Notes: a model not told the origin generated them from the sequence alone. Shown: positions 18,928-31,444, counted from the stretch's first letter. The stretch: 64,000 bases of DNA from Pluralibacter gergoviae ATCC 33028 = NBRC 105706 (GCF_001598855.1 NZ_BCZS01000018.1:1-64000); one strand, 5' to 3'. Program-made: numbers and translations.

Positions 18928-19806
18928 TTAACCTCCGAGTGTGACCTGAAATCCGGCGTCTTCCGCCATCTCGCGCAATCGCGCAATCTCCTGCGCCGCG
19001 GGCGCCTTTACCTCGCCCATCGTCCAGCGCCTGCCGAGCAGGCGGTATTTCGGCGCGCCGTAGAGGTGAAAAGGCAGCAGGTGGACCTGCTTAATACCCA
19101 ATGATGACAGCTGCGTCAACGCCTGCTGCAGATTCTCAGGGCTCAGGGTGTAGCCGGGGATCAGCGGCAGGCGCGGGATCACGTTGATGCCTTCCCTGAC
19201 CAGCAGGCGCAGGTTCTCCAGCACTCTGGGCATATTGATATTGACCACCGCCTTCGCCAGCAGAGGGTCCATAATTTTCAGGTCGAACAGCACTTCATCG
19301 CACAAGTGCGCCAGCGGCAGCAGCCGGCCGGACGGCGCATCGCCCGCCGTTTCGATGGCGCAGGCGACGCCCCAGCGCCGCAGGCGCGCGAGAAAACGCG
19401 TCGCAAAGGGCGCCTGCATCAGCACCTCGCCGCCGGAGAGCGTCACGCCGCCGCCGGAGGTGCGAAAGAAAAGCTCGTCTTTCATCACCTCTTTTTCCAG
19501 CGCGTCAAGGGTCACGTCGCGGCCAATGCGCTCAAACGCGCCGGAGGGGCACTCGTCGGCATCGCGCAGGCAGGTGGCGCAGCGCAGGCACTTGCTCTCC
19601 CGGCGCACGGTTTCGATTTTCGGCGACATCGACTCCGGGTTGGCGCACCACGGACAGGTGTGCGGGCAGCCTTTAAAAAAGACCACCGTTCGGATCCCCT
19701 CGCCGTCATTCAGCGAGTAGCGCTGAATGTTAAAGATGCGCGCGACATCTTCGCCGCGCGGCTCGACGACCTCACAGCTGATGCGCGGTGCGGCGAATGA
19801 TGTCAT
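18928..19806 (-). CDS. pflC: glycyl-radical enzyme activase (radical SAM)
   Basis: Generates the glycyl radical on PflD with S-adenosylmethionine, working anaerobically in the cytoplasm. It has 292 residues from MTSFAAPRISC, the E. coli length. The radical-SAM cluster motif CxxxCxxC lies in GCPHTCPWC. A ferredoxin-like Cys cluster follows in CLRCATCLRDADEC, typical of activases of the glycerol dehydratase/CutD type and absent from PflA. The start lies inside pflD, giving a 35-bp overlap and likely coupling, which supports PflD as its partner. Confidence 0.95.
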   Translation of the reverse strand: MTSFAAPRISCEVVEPRGEDVARIFNIQRYSLNDGEGIRTVVFFKGCPHTCPWCANPESMSPKIETVRRESKCLRCATCLRDADECPSGAFERIGRDVTLDALEKEVMKDELFFRTSGGGVTLSGGEVLMQAPFATRFLARLRRWGVACAIETAGDAPSGRLLPLAHLCDEVLFDLKIMDPLLAKAVVNINMPRVLENLRLLVREGINVIPRLPLIPGYTLSPENLQQALTQLSSLGIKQVHLLPFHLYGAPKYRLLGRRWTMGEVKAPAAQEIARLREMAEDAGFQVTLGG

Positions 19807-22069
19807 CCTGGATCTCCTTCGACAGCTCGACAAAGAAGGCGCTGTAGCCGGCAACGCGGACCACCAGCCCGGCAAAGTCCTGAGGCCGCTGCTGGGCCTC
19901 GCGCAGCGTATCGGCGTTGACCACGTTAAACTGGATGTGCTGCAATTTGAGCTGGGTAAAGGCGCGCAGGAAGTCCGCCAGCTTGCGCAGCCCGGCATCG
20001 CCCTCCAGCGTCGCCGGCGTGAACTTGACGTTCAGCAGCGTGCCGTTGGAGAGCAGCGTGTTATCCAGCTTGCTCACCGACTTGAGCACCGCCGTCGGGC
20101 CCTGCATGTCCTGACCGAGCATCGGCGACAGCCCGCCGTCCGCCAGCTGCTCCCCGGCGTAGCGTCCGTCCGGCGTTGCGCCGACCACCGAGCCGAGCGG
20201 TACGTGGGCGGAAACGGTATAGGAGCCCGGCGTAAAATAGCCGCCGCGCGGGTTGCGGTATTTCTCCACTTCCTTGCAGTAGTGGCGCAGCAGCCCGGCG
20301 CTGATGTTATCCACGTCGTCGATATCGTTGCCGTACTTCTCGAAGCGGTTGATCAACCTTGCGCGCACCTTCTCACCCTCCGGCGTGGCGAAATTAGCCT
20401 TCAGCACCGCCAGCAGTTCGTCAAAGCTCAGGCGCTGCTGCTCGAACACCATCCCCTTCAGGGCGTTAAGCGAGTCGCTCAGGTTGGCGATGCCGATACC
20501 CTGCACGCCGGAGAAATTGTAGCGCGCGCCGCCGTCGGTAATATCGCGCCCGTTTTCGATGCAGTCGCTGATAAACGAGGAGAGCAGCGGCACCGGCGCC
20601 CAGTCGCGGTGGCCGATATCGCAGATGTTGCTGCCCTCAACCATCAGGGAAATATAGTGGTCTATCTTGCTGCGGATGTGCGCCAGCAGCCCTTCATAGC
20701 TCAGCGCGGCGTTGCCTTCATTTTCATACAGGCTAATCTCCATCACTTTCAGCAGGTTAAACATCGCGATATCGTGCAGGCCGTAGGTGCGCCCGGGAAT
20801 GGAGAGCTCTACGCAGCCGACGACCGCGTAGTCGCGGGCGTCTTCCAGCGATACGCCGCGGTTGAGGAAAGCGGGAACCACCGCTTCATCGTTAAAAATC
20901 TGCGGAATGCCGGTCCCGAGGCGAATAGTTTCCGCCGTTTTCATCAGGAACGGCGTGTCGATCAGGGCATTGGTGCGCACCCCGAGGTTAGGCTGCGGCA
21001 GCTGCACGCTCTGATAAGCGTCCAGACAAAGGAACGACAGTACGTTCACCGCGCTGCGCCCGCTCTCCGTCAGGCCGCCGAGCAGCGCGGTGTAGCCGGT
21101 AGGAAAGCCGGCGAAGTAGCGGGCGCTGCCGGTGGATCGCAGCAGCACGATGTCGTTGCACTTCACCCACAGCGATTCGAGAAGCTCCTTAAGAAACGCC
21201 GGATCTTCGCCCTGGCTGAGGGACGCCTGATAAAACGGCAGCATATACTGATCGAAGCGGCCCAGCGATAACGAGCTGGCATTGGATTCGTACTGCAGAA
21301 TGATATTGAGGTACCAGAACAGCTGGCACGCCTGCCAGAAGGTCTGCGGCTTGTGCCGGGCATTGTGGCGCGAGTTGGCGGCTATCGCCAGCAGCTCCTC
21401 GCGGCGGCGCGGGTCCTCGCAGGCTGCGGCCATCTCGTCGGCAAGCGCGGCATAGCGCAGGATATGCTTTTGCGACGCTTTCAGCAGCAGCGCCGCCGCC
21501 TGGTAAAAGTGATTTTCCGGCTCGCGCCGGCAGTGCTGGCGCATCTGCGCCACCAGCGCATCAAGGCCGTGATTGAGCAGGTGTGGGTAATCGATAATGA
21601 TGTGCCCCTGCCCTTTATCGGTCTGGTTAACGCTGAAAATCTGGGTACTGACGGCGGCCTTCACCTCATCGGTCATCTGGCCGTTGATAAAGTCCTTCAT
21701 CGAGCGCTTTTCCCAGTAGGGGAACAGCTCGCTGCGGTAGATCTCTTTATCTGCATCGCTGATATCGAAGCGGTCCTGCGGCCGGGTGGAAAAGGCGTCC
21801 AGCTCCTTGAGCAGCCAGTAGGGGTCCATTTCCGGCGACATAATGCCCGCCCGCGGCTTAACCGTGCGGTTGCCGGCAATCAGTTCCTCATCGCGAATCG
21901 AAATCTCTACGTGCTCAAGAATATGCGCCGTCGCCTTCGCGCGGCGCAGGATAACCGGCTCGCCTTCGGTCTGGCGGTGGCTGGCGGTATAGAGCAGCGC
22001 GCGCTCAAGAGAGATTTCGCGGTTGCTCTGAAACAGAGCGTCTTTCAGGCGCTGAATACGATTCGTCAT
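19772..22069 (-). CDS. pflD: PflD glycyl-radical enzyme of unknown substrate
   Basis: Glycyl-radical enzyme, 765 residues as in E. coli. The C-terminal radical loop VRVAGYSAFF gives the radical glycine at about Gly741. The thiyl cysteine is the single Cys in GCVELSIPG. True pyruvate formate-lyase has two adjacent cysteines there, so despite its name this is unlikely to be PFL; the motif fits the branch with YbiW and glycerol or diol dehydratase-like enzymes. It is expressed with its activase PflC and sits within PTS genes, so a role in cleaving or dehydrating a product of the imported sugar is plausible. The substrate cannot be read from the sequence. Confidence 0.94.
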   Translation of the reverse strand: MTNRIQRLKDALFQSNREISLERALLYTASHRQTEGEPVILRRAKATAHILEHVEISIRDEELIAGNRTVKPRAGIMSPEMDPYWLLKELDAFSTRPQDRFDISDADKEIYRSELFPYWEKRSMKDFINGQMTDEVKAAVSTQIFSVNQTDKGQGHIIIDYPHLLNHGLDALVAQMRQHCRREPENHFYQAAALLLKASQKHILRYAALADEMAAACEDPRRREELLAIAANSRHNARHKPQTFWQACQLFWYLNIILQYESNASSLSLGRFDQYMLPFYQASLSQGEDPAFLKELLESLWVKCNDIVLLRSTGSARYFAGFPTGYTALLGGLTESGRSAVNVLSFLCLDAYQSVQLPQPNLGVRTNALIDTPFLMKTAETIRLGTGIPQIFNDEAVVPAFLNRGVSLEDARDYAVVGCVELSIPGRTYGLHDIAMFNLLKVMEISLYENEGNAALSYEGLLAHIRSKIDHYISLMVEGSNICDIGHRDWAPVPLLSSFISDCIENGRDITDGGARYNFSGVQGIGIANLSDSLNALKGMVFEQQRLSFDELLAVLKANFATPEGEKVRARLINRFEKYGNDIDDVDNISAGLLRHYCKEVEKYRNPRGGYFTPGSYTVSAHVPLGSVVGATPDGRYAGEQLADGGLSPMLGQDMQGPTAVLKSVSKLDNTLLSNGTLLNVKFTPATLEGDAGLRKLADFLRAFTQLKLQHIQFNVVNADTLREAQQRPQDFAGLVVRVAGYSAFFVELSKEIQDDIIRRTAHQL

Positions 22070-22094
22070 GAGGAACTCCTGTAGAAAAGAGAAG

Positions 22095-22112
22095 CCCGCC
22101 CGTCCGGGCGGG
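22095..22112 (-). terminator. hairpin between frwB and pflD
   Basis: CCCGCCC (22095-22101) pairs with GGGCGGG (22106-22112) around a 4-nt loop in the 50-bp gap between frwB and pflD. On the transcript strand it is followed by TTCTCTTTTCT. It could reduce read-through or protect the upstream mRNA, adjusting the ratio of PTS to enzyme. Confidence 0.55.
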
Positions 22113-22119
22113 AGAGGGA

Positions 22120-22440
22120 TCAGGCCGTTTGCTTCAGGTGCGCATCAATTTTGCTCATAATGGCATCCGCGCGCTTCACGGCATCGCTGATGTTGACGCG
22201 CACGATGGTTTTACCGCTGAAGCGCTCCTCCTGCTTAATGCCGATGTCTTTGGTCAGAATCACCAGATCCGCGCTGGCAACATCGTCGGCGGTCAGTTCG
22301 TTTTCAAGCCCGATAGAGCCCTGAGTCTCTACCTTCACTTCCCAGCCTTTCGCCTTCGCAGCGCTCTCAAGCGCCTCGGCGGCCATATAGGTATGGGCGA
22401 CGCCCGACGGGCAGGCGGTTACGGCAATAATCTTAGTCAT
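22120..22440 (-). CDS. frwB: fructose-type PTS enzyme IIB component
   Basis: Predicted EIIB-Fru subunit, 106 residues, the E. coli length. The phosphocysteine motif is VTACPSGVAHTYMAAEALE with Cys at residue 10. It lies 14 bp downstream of frwC, which encodes the matching IIC membrane domain, so the pair should form a transporter with the IIA domain of PtsA. Similar overall to FrwD but with its own residues around the active site (CPSG instead of CVSG). Confidence 0.94.
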   Translation of the reverse strand: MTKIIAVTACPSGVAHTYMAAEALESAAKAKGWEVKVETQGSIGLENELTADDVASADLVILTKDIGIKQEERFSGKTIVRVNISDAVKRADAIMSKIDAHLKQTA

Positions 22441-22454
22441 GGCTCACTCCTCGC

Positions 22455-23534
22455 TTAATTAATTTCGAAATCTAAATCCAGATCGTCGGCGCCGTCTTCA
22501 GCCGGGACGACCTTTTTACGGGCGACGCTTTTCAGGACGGTGACGCAGGCGGCGGTTACGACGGCCCCGACGGCGACGGCGGCGATATAGCCCAGCTTGC
22601 CCTCAACCACCGGCAGCACGATAAGACCGCCCCAGCCCGCATAACACTGGGCACCGAACAGCGCCGCGGTCGCCGCGCCGCAGGCGGAGCCGATCATGAT
22701 GGAAGGAATAACGCGCAGCGGGTCGGAGGCGGCAAATGGAATAGCGCCTTCGGTCACGCCGACGCAGCCCATCACCAGCGCCGCTTTACCCGCCTCGCGC
22801 TCTTCCGGGGTAAAGTTTTTGCGCCCCACCAGCGTTGCCAGCCCGAGGCCCAGCGGCGGTACGCAGATGGCGACGGCGGCGATAGCCACCACGGTATACA
22901 CGCCCTGCGACACGCAGATCAGCATGAAGGCATAGGCAACCTTATTCACCGGTCCGCCCATATCGAAGGCCAGCATCAGGCCCATAATCACCGCCAGCAG
23001 GACGATGCTGCCCTGCTGCATCCCCTGCAGCCACTGGGTCAGGCCGCTGGTCAGCGCGCCCACCGGCTCACCGAGCCCCCACATCATGATGCCTGCGGTC
23101 ACAAAGGTGCCGACGATCGGGATGACAAAGATAGGCATTACCGAGCGCAGGACCTTATGCACCGGAATTTTTTTCAGATAGTGAACCACGATACCGCCGA
23201 TAATCCCGGCGATCAGCGCGCCGAAGAAGCCGGCGCCGAAGCTGTTGCCCACCCAGGCGCCGATAGCGCAGGGCGCCAGCGCGGAGCGTTCGGCAATGGA
23301 GTAGCCGATATAGGCGGCAAGAAAGGGCACCATCAGCGTGAGCCCGGCGACGCCAATATCAAACAGCTTTTTCAGATTCGGATCGGTCGCGGCGTCCGGC
23401 ACGGCGCCCTTGCCGTACAGCATGACGGAAACCGCCAGCAAAATACCGCCTGCTACGACGAAGGGGATCATATGCGAAACGCCGGTCATCAGGTGCTGAC
23501 GGGTGTTCTTCAGGATCTGCACCAAGTCATTCAT
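22455..23534 (-). CDS. frwC: fructose-type PTS enzyme IIC permease
   Basis: Membrane channel of the Frw PTS, 359 residues from MNDLVQILKN, as in E. coli. It is hydrophobic throughout with about nine or ten membrane segments, and shows EIIC-Fru motifs such as MTGVSHMIPFVVAGGILLA, SFGAGFFGALIAGI and GVTEGAIPFAASDP. The tail DGADDLDLDFEIN is acidic. A start at 23594 is open but not conserved. First gene of frwC-frwB-pflD-pflC-frwD; divergent from ptsA across 305 bp. Substrate unknown. Confidence 0.94.
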   Translation of the reverse strand: MNDLVQILKNTRQHLMTGVSHMIPFVVAGGILLAVSVMLYGKGAVPDAATDPNLKKLFDIGVAGLTLMVPFLAAYIGYSIAERSALAPCAIGAWVGNSFGAGFFGALIAGIIGGIVVHYLKKIPVHKVLRSVMPIFVIPIVGTFVTAGIMMWGLGEPVGALTSGLTQWLQGMQQGSIVLLAVIMGLMLAFDMGGPVNKVAYAFMLICVSQGVYTVVAIAAVAICVPPLGLGLATLVGRKNFTPEEREAGKAALVMGCVGVTEGAIPFAASDPLRVIPSIMIGSACGAATAALFGAQCYAGWGGLIVLPVVEGKLGYIAAVAVGAVVTAACVTVLKSVARKKVVPAEDGADDLDLDFEIN

Positions 23535-23839
23535 AAGTCGCTCCCGGGCGAGTAATGCCCTGTCCGTAATGTGGTTACGGAAAACAATAGGCAATCCGCA
23601 ATGGCGCAGACAGTGGACAAAAAGGTCATTTACTGGACTTTTGTAATATCAGTACAAAAATGAGATCCGCTTCATAACTTCATTCCCCGCCATTTTTCCC
23701 GCACAAGCGGCAATTTGCGAGCTGCTTCGCACTTTGGCGTTGATATTACATTTGTCCAGCTTTTGGCAGATTTGTCACATAGTACGCCGCCGGGAAGCCC
23801 TTTTATGCTGTATCAGAAATATTACGCAGGAGAGAAGAG
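23535..23839. promoter_or_regulatory. divergent control region frwC / ptsA
   Basis: This 305-bp spacer must contain both promoters, but no convincing sigma-70 pair was found. It holds two 37-bp arms in inverted orientation (23616-23652 and 23740-23776) that share TGATATTACANNNGTCCAG, plus TTTGTC at the same distance in each arm; 25 of 37 bases agree. There is also a hairpin CCGTAA-N5-TTACGG (23564-23580) in the presumed frwC leader and a short palindrome TGCGA-N6-TCGCA near 23716-23731. The ptsA ribosome site is AGGAGAG just before 23840. Confidence 0.6.
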
Positions 23840-26341
23840 ATGGCCCTGATTGTGGAATTTACCTGTGAGCTGCCCAACGGCGTCCACGCCCGCCCGGCGA
23901 GCCACGTCGAGACGTTGTGCAACACCTTCACCTCACAGATCGAATGGCATAACCTGCGCACCGACCGCAAGGGCAGCGCCAAAAGCGCCCTGTCGCTTAT
24001 CGGCACCGACACGCTGGCCGGCGACAGCTGCCGCCTGACCATCAGCGGCAGCGACGAAGAGGCCGCCCACCGGCGTCTGAGCCGCTGGCTGGTCGAAGAG
24101 TTTCCCCACTGCGACGCGCCGCTGGCGGGCGAGCCGCAGCATGAAATGTCCGCGCTGCCGGTCTCGCTGACCAACCTCAATCCGCAGCTGTTCCGCGCCC
24201 GCCCGGTTTGCGGCGGCAGCGCCATCGGCGATCTGGTCCTGCTCGCCTCTCTCGACCTCAACGCTATCGGCCCGCTGCCGGACGTCAGAACGCCGGAAGA
24301 GGAGCAATCCGCGCTGGATAAAGGGCTGGCGCTGCTGCTTAAAAGCATCGATTTTCGCCTGCTGGACAGCGACGGCACGACCGGCGCGATCCTTGAAGCC
24401 CACCGCTCGCTGGCGGGCGATGCCGCGCTGCGCCAGCACCTGCTGGACGGCGTATCGCGCGGTCTGAGCTGCGCCGAGGCCGTTATCGCCAGCGCCCGCC
24501 ACTTCGGCGATGAATTCTCGCGCTCGGCAAGCGGCTACCTGCAGGAGCGCGCGCTGGACGTGCGCGACGTCTGCTTACAGCTGCTGCAGCAGATCTACGG
24601 CGAGCAGCGCTTCCCGGCGCCGGGCAAGCTCACCCGACCCGCCGTCTGCATGGCCGACGAACTGACGCCGAGCCAGTTCCTTGAGCTGGATAAAACCCTG
24701 CTGAAGGGGCTGCTGCTCAAAAGCGGCGGCACCACCTCCCACACCGTGATCCTCGCCCGCTCCTTCAATATCCCGACGCTGGTCGGCGTGGAGATGGAGG
24801 CGCTGACGCCGTGGCTGCATAAAACGGTGTGCATTGACGGCAACGCCGGCGCCGTGGTGGTGGCCCCGGATGACGCGGTAGCACGCTACTACCTGCAGGA
24901 GGCGCGGGTCCAGGCGGCGCTGCGCGAGCAGCAGCGCGTCTGGCTTACCCGCGAGGCGCGCACCGCCGACGGTATCCGCATCGAGGTGGCGGCCAACATC
25001 GCCCACTCGGTGGAAGCCCAGGCGGCGTTCGGCAACGGCGCGGAAGCCGTCGGCCTGTTCCGCACCGAAATGCTCTATATGGATCGCAGCAGCGCCCCCG
25101 GCGAGAGCGAGCTATACAACATCTTCTGCCAGGCGCTGGAGTCCGCCCAGGGGCGCAGCATTATTGTGCGCACGATGGATATCGGCGGCGACAAGCCGGT
25201 GGACTACCTCAATATTCCCGCCGAAGCCAACCCGTTCCTCGGCTACCGCGCGGTGCGCATCTATGAAGAGTATGCCGCGCTGTTCACCACCCAGCTGCGG
25301 GCGATCCTGCGGGCCTCGGCCCACGGCAGCCTCAAAATCATGATCCCGATGATCTCCTCCATGGAAGAGATCCTGTGGGTGAAAGAGAAGCTGGCGGAGG
25401 CGAAGCAGCAGCTGCGCGCCAAACACGAGCCTTTTGATGAGCGGACCCCGCTCGGCATCATGCTGGAGGTGCCGTCGGTGATGTTCATCATCGACCAGTG
25501 CTGCGAAGAGATAGACTTCTTCAGCATCGGCAGCAACGACCTGACCCAGTACCTGCTGGCGGTAGATCGCGACAACGCGAAAGTGACCCGCCACTACAAC
25601 AGCCTGAATCCGGCTTTCCTGCGGGCGCTGGATTTCGCCGTGCAGGCGGTACACCGCCAGGGCAAATGGATTGGCCTGTGCGGCGAGCTGGGCGCTAAAG
25701 GTTCGGTGCTGCCGCTGCTGGTGGGCCTGGGGCTGGATGAGGTCAGCATGAGCGCGCCGTCGATTCCGGCGGCCAAAGCGCGCATGGCCCGGCTCGACAG
25801 CCGCGCCTGCCGACAGCTGCTCAACCAGGCAATGGCCTGCCGCACCTCTCTTGAAGTGGAGCACCTGCTGGCGCAGTTTCGCATGAGCCAGCAGGATGCG
25901 CCGCTGGTCACCGCGGAGTGCATTACCCTCGACAGCGACTGGCGCAGCAAAGAAGAGGTGCTGAAGGGTATGACCGACAATCTGCTGCTGGCGGGCCGCT
26001 GCCGCTATCCGCGCAAGCTGGAGGCCGACCTGTGGGCCCGCGAAGCGGTCTTCTCCACCGGACTCGGCTTCAGCTTCGCCATCCCGCACAGCAAATCAGA
26101 GCACATCGAACAGTCCACGATCAGCGTGGCGCGCCTGCCAGCGCCGGTGCGCTGGGGCGATGAGGAGGCGCAGTTCATCATCATGCTGACCCTCAATAAA
26201 CACGCCGCCGGCGATCAGCATATGCGCATCTTCTCGCGCCTGGCGCGGCGCATTATGCACGAAGAATTTCGCAGCGCGCTGGTGAACGCCGCCTCCGCCG
26301 GGGCTATCGCCGCTCTGCTGCAACACGAACTGGAACTTTAA
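23840..26341 (+). CDS. ptsA: multiphosphoryl transfer protein (HPr-EI-EIIA)
   Basis: Complete phosphate relay in one 833-residue chain: HPr-like domain with His16 ([10 protein letters not shown]), enzyme I with the phospho-His at about 301 ([13 protein letters not shown]) and the PEP-binding TIM barrel ([32 protein letters not shown]), and an EIIA-Fru domain with His at about 750 ([10 protein letters not shown]). It can feed FrwC/FrwB/FrwD from PEP without the general PtsI and PtsH. It heads ptsA-fsaB-gldA with gaps of 11 and 12 bp. Also called frwA. All phospho-histidines are intact. Confidence 0.96.
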   Translation: MALIVEFTCELPNGVHARPASHVETLCNTFTSQIEWHNLRTDRKGSAKSALSLIGTDTLAGDSCRLTISGSDEEAAHRRLSRWLVEEFPHCDAPLAGEPQHEMSALPVSLTNLNPQLFRARPVCGGSAIGDLVLLASLDLNAIGPLPDVRTPEEEQSALDKGLALLLKSIDFRLLDSDGTTGAILEAHRSLAGDAALRQHLLDGVSRGLSCAEAVIASARHFGDEFSRSASGYLQERALDVRDVCLQLLQQIYGEQRFPAPGKLTRPAVCMADELTPSQFLELDKTLLKGLLLKSGGTTSHTVILARSFNIPTLVGVEMEALTPWLHKTVCIDGNAGAVVVAPDDAVARYYLQEARVQAALREQQRVWLTREARTADGIRIEVAANIAHSVEAQAAFGNGAEAVGLFRTEMLYMDRSSAPGESELYNIFCQALESAQGRSIIVRTMDIGGDKPVDYLNIPAEANPFLGYRAVRIYEEYAALFTTQLRAILRASAHGSLKIMIPMISSMEEILWVKEKLAEAKQQLRAKHEPFDERTPLGIMLEVPSVMFIIDQCCEEIDFFSIGSNDLTQYLLAVDRDNAKVTRHYNSLNPAFLRALDFAVQAVHRQGKWIGLCGELGAKGSVLPLLVGLGLDEVSMSAPSIPAAKARMARLDSRACRQLLNQAMACRTSLEVEHLLAQFRMSQQDAPLVTAECITLDSDWRSKEEVLKGMTDNLLLAGRCRYPRKLEADLWAREAVFSTGLGFSFAIPHSKSEHIEQSTISVARLPAPVRWGDEEAQFIIMLTLNKHAAGDQHMRIFSRLARRIMHEEFRSALVNAASAGAIAALLQHELEL

Positions 26342-26352
26342 AAGGACACACT

Positions 26353-27015
26353 ATGGAACTGTATCTGGATACCGCCAACGTCGCCGACGTTGAGCGCCTG
26401 GCGCGCATTTTTCCCATCGCGGGCGTCACCACCAACCCGAGTATCGTCGCCGCCAGTAAAGAATCCATCTGGGACGTGCTGCCCCGCCTGCAGAATACCC
26501 TCGGCGAGAAAGGCACGCTGTTTGCGCAGACCATGAGCCGCGACGCGCAGGGCATGGTGGCGGAGGCGAAGCGCCTGAGCAACGCGGTGCCGGGAATTGT
26601 GGTGAAAATCCCCGTCACCGCAGAAGGCCTGGCAGCCATTAAGCAGCTGAAAAAAGAGGGCATCACCACTCTCGGCACCGCCGTCTACAGCGCGGCGCAG
26701 GGTCTGCTGGCCGCGCTGGCGGGGGCGAAATACGTCGCGCCCTACGTCAACCGCGTCGATGCCCAGGGCGGCGACGGCATCCGCACCGTACAGGAGCTGC
26801 AGGCCCTGCTGGCGCTGCACGCACCCGACAGCATGGTGCTGGCTGCCAGCTTCAAAACGCCGCGTCAGGCGCTCGACTGTCTGCTGGCGGGCTGCGAAGC
26901 AATCACGCTTCCTGTGGATGTAGCGCAACAAATGCTGAATACACCTGCGGTAGAGTCGGCGATAGAGAAGTTTGAGTCAGACTGGAAAAACGCATTCGGC
27001 CACATCAACCTTTGA
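26353..27015 (+). CDS. fsaB: fructose-6-phosphate aldolase 2
   Basis: Cleaves fructose 6-phosphate to dihydroxyacetone and glyceraldehyde 3-phosphate in vitro; also called TalC. It has 220 residues as in E. coli. The Schiff-base lysine is Lys85 in VVKIPVT, and the transaldolase-like motif GVTTNPSI lies at 24-31. It is too short for a full transaldolase. Tight spacing to ptsA and gldA suggests one transcript. GldA could reduce the dihydroxyacetone released here to glycerol. Confidence 0.96.
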   Translation: MELYLDTANVADVERLARIFPIAGVTTNPSIVAASKESIWDVLPRLQNTLGEKGTLFAQTMSRDAQGMVAEAKRLSNAVPGIVVKIPVTAEGLAAIKQLKKEGITTLGTAVYSAAQGLLAALAGAKYVAPYVNRVDAQGGDGIRTVQELQALLALHAPDSMVLAASFKTPRQALDCLLAGCEAITLPVDVAQQMLNTPAVESAIEKFESDWKNAFGHINL

Positions 27016-27027
27016 GGAAGAAGCAAT

Positions 27028-28131
27028 ATGGATCGCATTATTCAATCACCGGGTAAATATATTCAGGGTCCGGACGCGGTATCGCGTCTGGGAGACTATC
27101 TGAAGCCGATGGCCGAACGCTGGCTAGTGGTGGGCGACAAGTTCGTCTTAGGCTTTGCTCAGAGCACGCTGGAAGAGAGCGGCAGAGCGGCAGGCATAGC
27201 GCTGAAGATCGTTCCTTTCGGCGGCGAGTGCTCGCAGAATGAAATCGACCGCCTGCGCGCTATCGCGCAAGAAGCGGGCTGCGACGCGGTGCTCGGCATC
27301 GGCGGCGGTAAAACCCTCGATACGGCAAAAGCGCTGGCCCACTATATGGCCGTACCCGTTGCCATCGCGCCGACCATCGCCTCCACCGATGCACCGTGCA
27401 GCGCGCTCTCCGTTATCTACACCGATAGCGGCGAATTTGACCGCTACCTGCTGCTGCCGCAGAACCCGAACCTGGTCATTGTGGACACCAAAATTGTCGC
27501 CGGCGCGCCGGCCCGCCTGCTGGCGGCGGGTATTGGCGACGCGCTGGCCACCTGGTTTGAAGCCCGCGCCTGCTCGCGCAGCGGCGCCACCACCATGGCG
27601 GGCGGCAAGTGCACTCAGGCGGCGCTGGCGCTGGCCGAGCTGTGCTACACCACTCTGCTCGAAGAGGGCGAAAAGGCGATGCTGGCCGCCGGGCAGCACG
27701 TCGTTACGCCGGCGCTGGAGCGCATTATTGAGGCCAACACCTACCTCAGCGGCGTCGGTTTCGAGAGCGGCGGCCTGGCGGCGGCGCACGCTATCCACAA
27801 CGGCCTGACCGCCATCCCGGATGCCCATCACTACTATCATGGTGAAAAGGTGGCCTTTGGTACCCTGACCCAGCTGGTGCTGGAGAACGCCCCGGTAGAA
27901 GAAATTGAGACGGCGGCGGCCCTGTGCCACGCCGTCGGCCTGCCGATAACGCTCGCACAGCTGGATATTACCCAGGATATCCCGGCGAAAATGCGCACCG
28001 TGGCGGAAGCGGCCTGCGCCGAAGGCGAAACCATCCACAATATGCCGGGCGGCGCGACGCCGGAGCAGGTCTACGCCGCGCTGATGGTGGCCGACCAGTA
28101 CGGTAAGCGCTTTCTGGAAGAGTGGGAATAA
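27028..28131 (+). CDS. gldA: glycerol dehydrogenase
   Basis: NAD+-linked, zinc-dependent interconversion of glycerol and dihydroxyacetone, also active on methylglyoxal and 1,2-propanediol in E. coli. The 367-residue product has the [11 protein letters not shown] nucleotide motif near 93 and zinc ligands in [12 protein letters not shown] (Asp near 171), [10 protein letters not shown] (His near 254) and [10 protein letters not shown] (His near 271). Last gene of ptsA-fsaB-gldA. It ends one base from the convergent yijE; the yijF gene that lies here in E. coli is missing. Confidence 0.97.
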   Translation: MDRIIQSPGKYIQGPDAVSRLGDYLKPMAERWLVVGDKFVLGFAQSTLEESGRAAGIALKIVPFGGECSQNEIDRLRAIAQEAGCDAVLGIGGGKTLDTAKALAHYMAVPVAIAPTIASTDAPCSALSVIYTDSGEFDRYLLLPQNPNLVIVDTKIVAGAPARLLAAGIGDALATWFEARACSRSGATTMAGGKCTQAALALAELCYTTLLEEGEKAMLAAGQHVVTPALERIIEANTYLSGVGFESGGLAAAHAIHNGLTAIPDAHHYYHGEKVAFGTLTQLVLENAPVEEIETAAALCHAVGLPITLAQLDITQDIPAKMRTVAEAACAEGETIHNMPGGATPEQVYAALMVADQYGKRFLEEWE

Positions 28132-28132
28132 C

Positions 28133-29053
28133 TTAGCGGTGCAGCGGCTGCGGCATTTTCTGAACCCGTATCCGGCGCTTTTTCAGACTGACAATCGCCA
28201 GCGCCAGTACGATCAGCACGATGCCGCAGCCCTCAACCGGCCCGGGATTTTCGCCCAGCAGCCACCACGAAAACAGCACGCCGCATACCGGCACCGCCAG
28301 CGTACTCAGGCTGGCAATGCCGGCCGGTAGATTCCGCAGGACAAAAAGCCACAGGCTCCACGCTACCGCCGTTGCCAGAATGGCGCTGTAGCCGAGGGCA
28401 AAAACCACCGCAGGCTGCCAGCTGATGGCGGGCTGCGGCACCAGCAGGGCAATCCCGCTCATCACAATTGCCGCATACAGCATCTGCCAGCTGGTCAGCG
28501 ACAGCAGGTCGATATCGGGATGGCGGGCATACATCCGCTTCGCCACGATGGCGCTGGCGCCCCAACTGATGCCGGAAGCGATCGCCAGCAGCGCGCTCTT
28601 CATTGAACTGAGATCCAGCTGCCAGGGCTGCAGCACCAGCAGCAGGCCGACGGCGGCTACCGCGATGGCCGCGTACTGCAGGCGGCGCATACGCTCGCCG
28701 AGAAACAGCGCCGCCATGATCACCACCCAGAACGGCATGGTGTAGCTGAGGATGGCTACTTTCCCGGCGCCGCCGCTGACCAGCGCCCACTGCGCCAGGC
28801 CGACCATGCCGCAGGTCTGCAGCAGCGCGATTGCGAGAGTAAATTTAAAAGGCGTGGGCCGCAGGCCGCGGCCGCGCAGCAGCAGGGCGATAAACAGCAC
28901 CAGCGCGCCGAAAACGCAGCGCAGCGCGGTGAAGTCAAACGCGCCGATATAGAGCGTGACCTGCTTCATCGCGATCCAGCTGTAGCTCCAGATGATGGTG
29001 AGAACGATAAGGCCGCCGATAGCCAGCGGGTTGCTCTTTCCTGAGGCAGTCAT
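28133..29053 (-). CDS. yijE: EamA/DMT-family exporter YijE
   Basis: Inner-membrane drug/metabolite-type exporter; the E. coli protein has been linked to cystine export. From [11 protein letters not shown] the product has 306 residues, with about ten membrane segments in two EamA repeats (roughly residues 12-140 and 150-290), the expected topology. A start at 29077 would add eight residues. It is transcribed alone, between the convergent gldA and the terminator of katG. Confidence 0.9.
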   Translation of the reverse strand: MTASGKSNPLAIGGLIVLTIIWSYSWIAMKQVTLYIGAFDFTALRCVFGALVLFIALLLRGRGLRPTPFKFTLAIALLQTCGMVGLAQWALVSGGAGKVAILSYTMPFWVVIMAALFLGERMRRLQYAAIAVAAVGLLLVLQPWQLDLSSMKSALLAIASGISWGASAIVAKRMYARHPDIDLLSLTSWQMLYAAIVMSGIALLVPQPAISWQPAVVFALGYSAILATAVAWSLWLFVLRNLPAGIASLSTLAVPVCGVLFSWWLLGENPGPVEGCGIVLIVLALAIVSLKKRRIRVQKMPQPLHR

Positions 29054-29106
29054 GATAGGTCCGGTAAAAGTCGTCAACTCGGGAGGACTATACGCTTACG
29101 GACAGA

Positions 29107-29149
29107 TAAAAACACTGCGATACGTGTGGTTATTCACGCATCGCAGTGT
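29107..29149 (-). terminator. katG terminator
   Basis: On the minus strand ACACTGCGAT (29140-29149) pairs with ATCGCAGTGT (29112-29121). The loop can pair further (CGTG with CACG), and the stem is followed by TTTTT at 29108-29112. It lies 13 bp after the katG stop. Confidence 0.85.
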
Positions 29150-29161
29150 GTCAGGCAGGGA

Positions 29162-31444
<2,283 letters not shown>

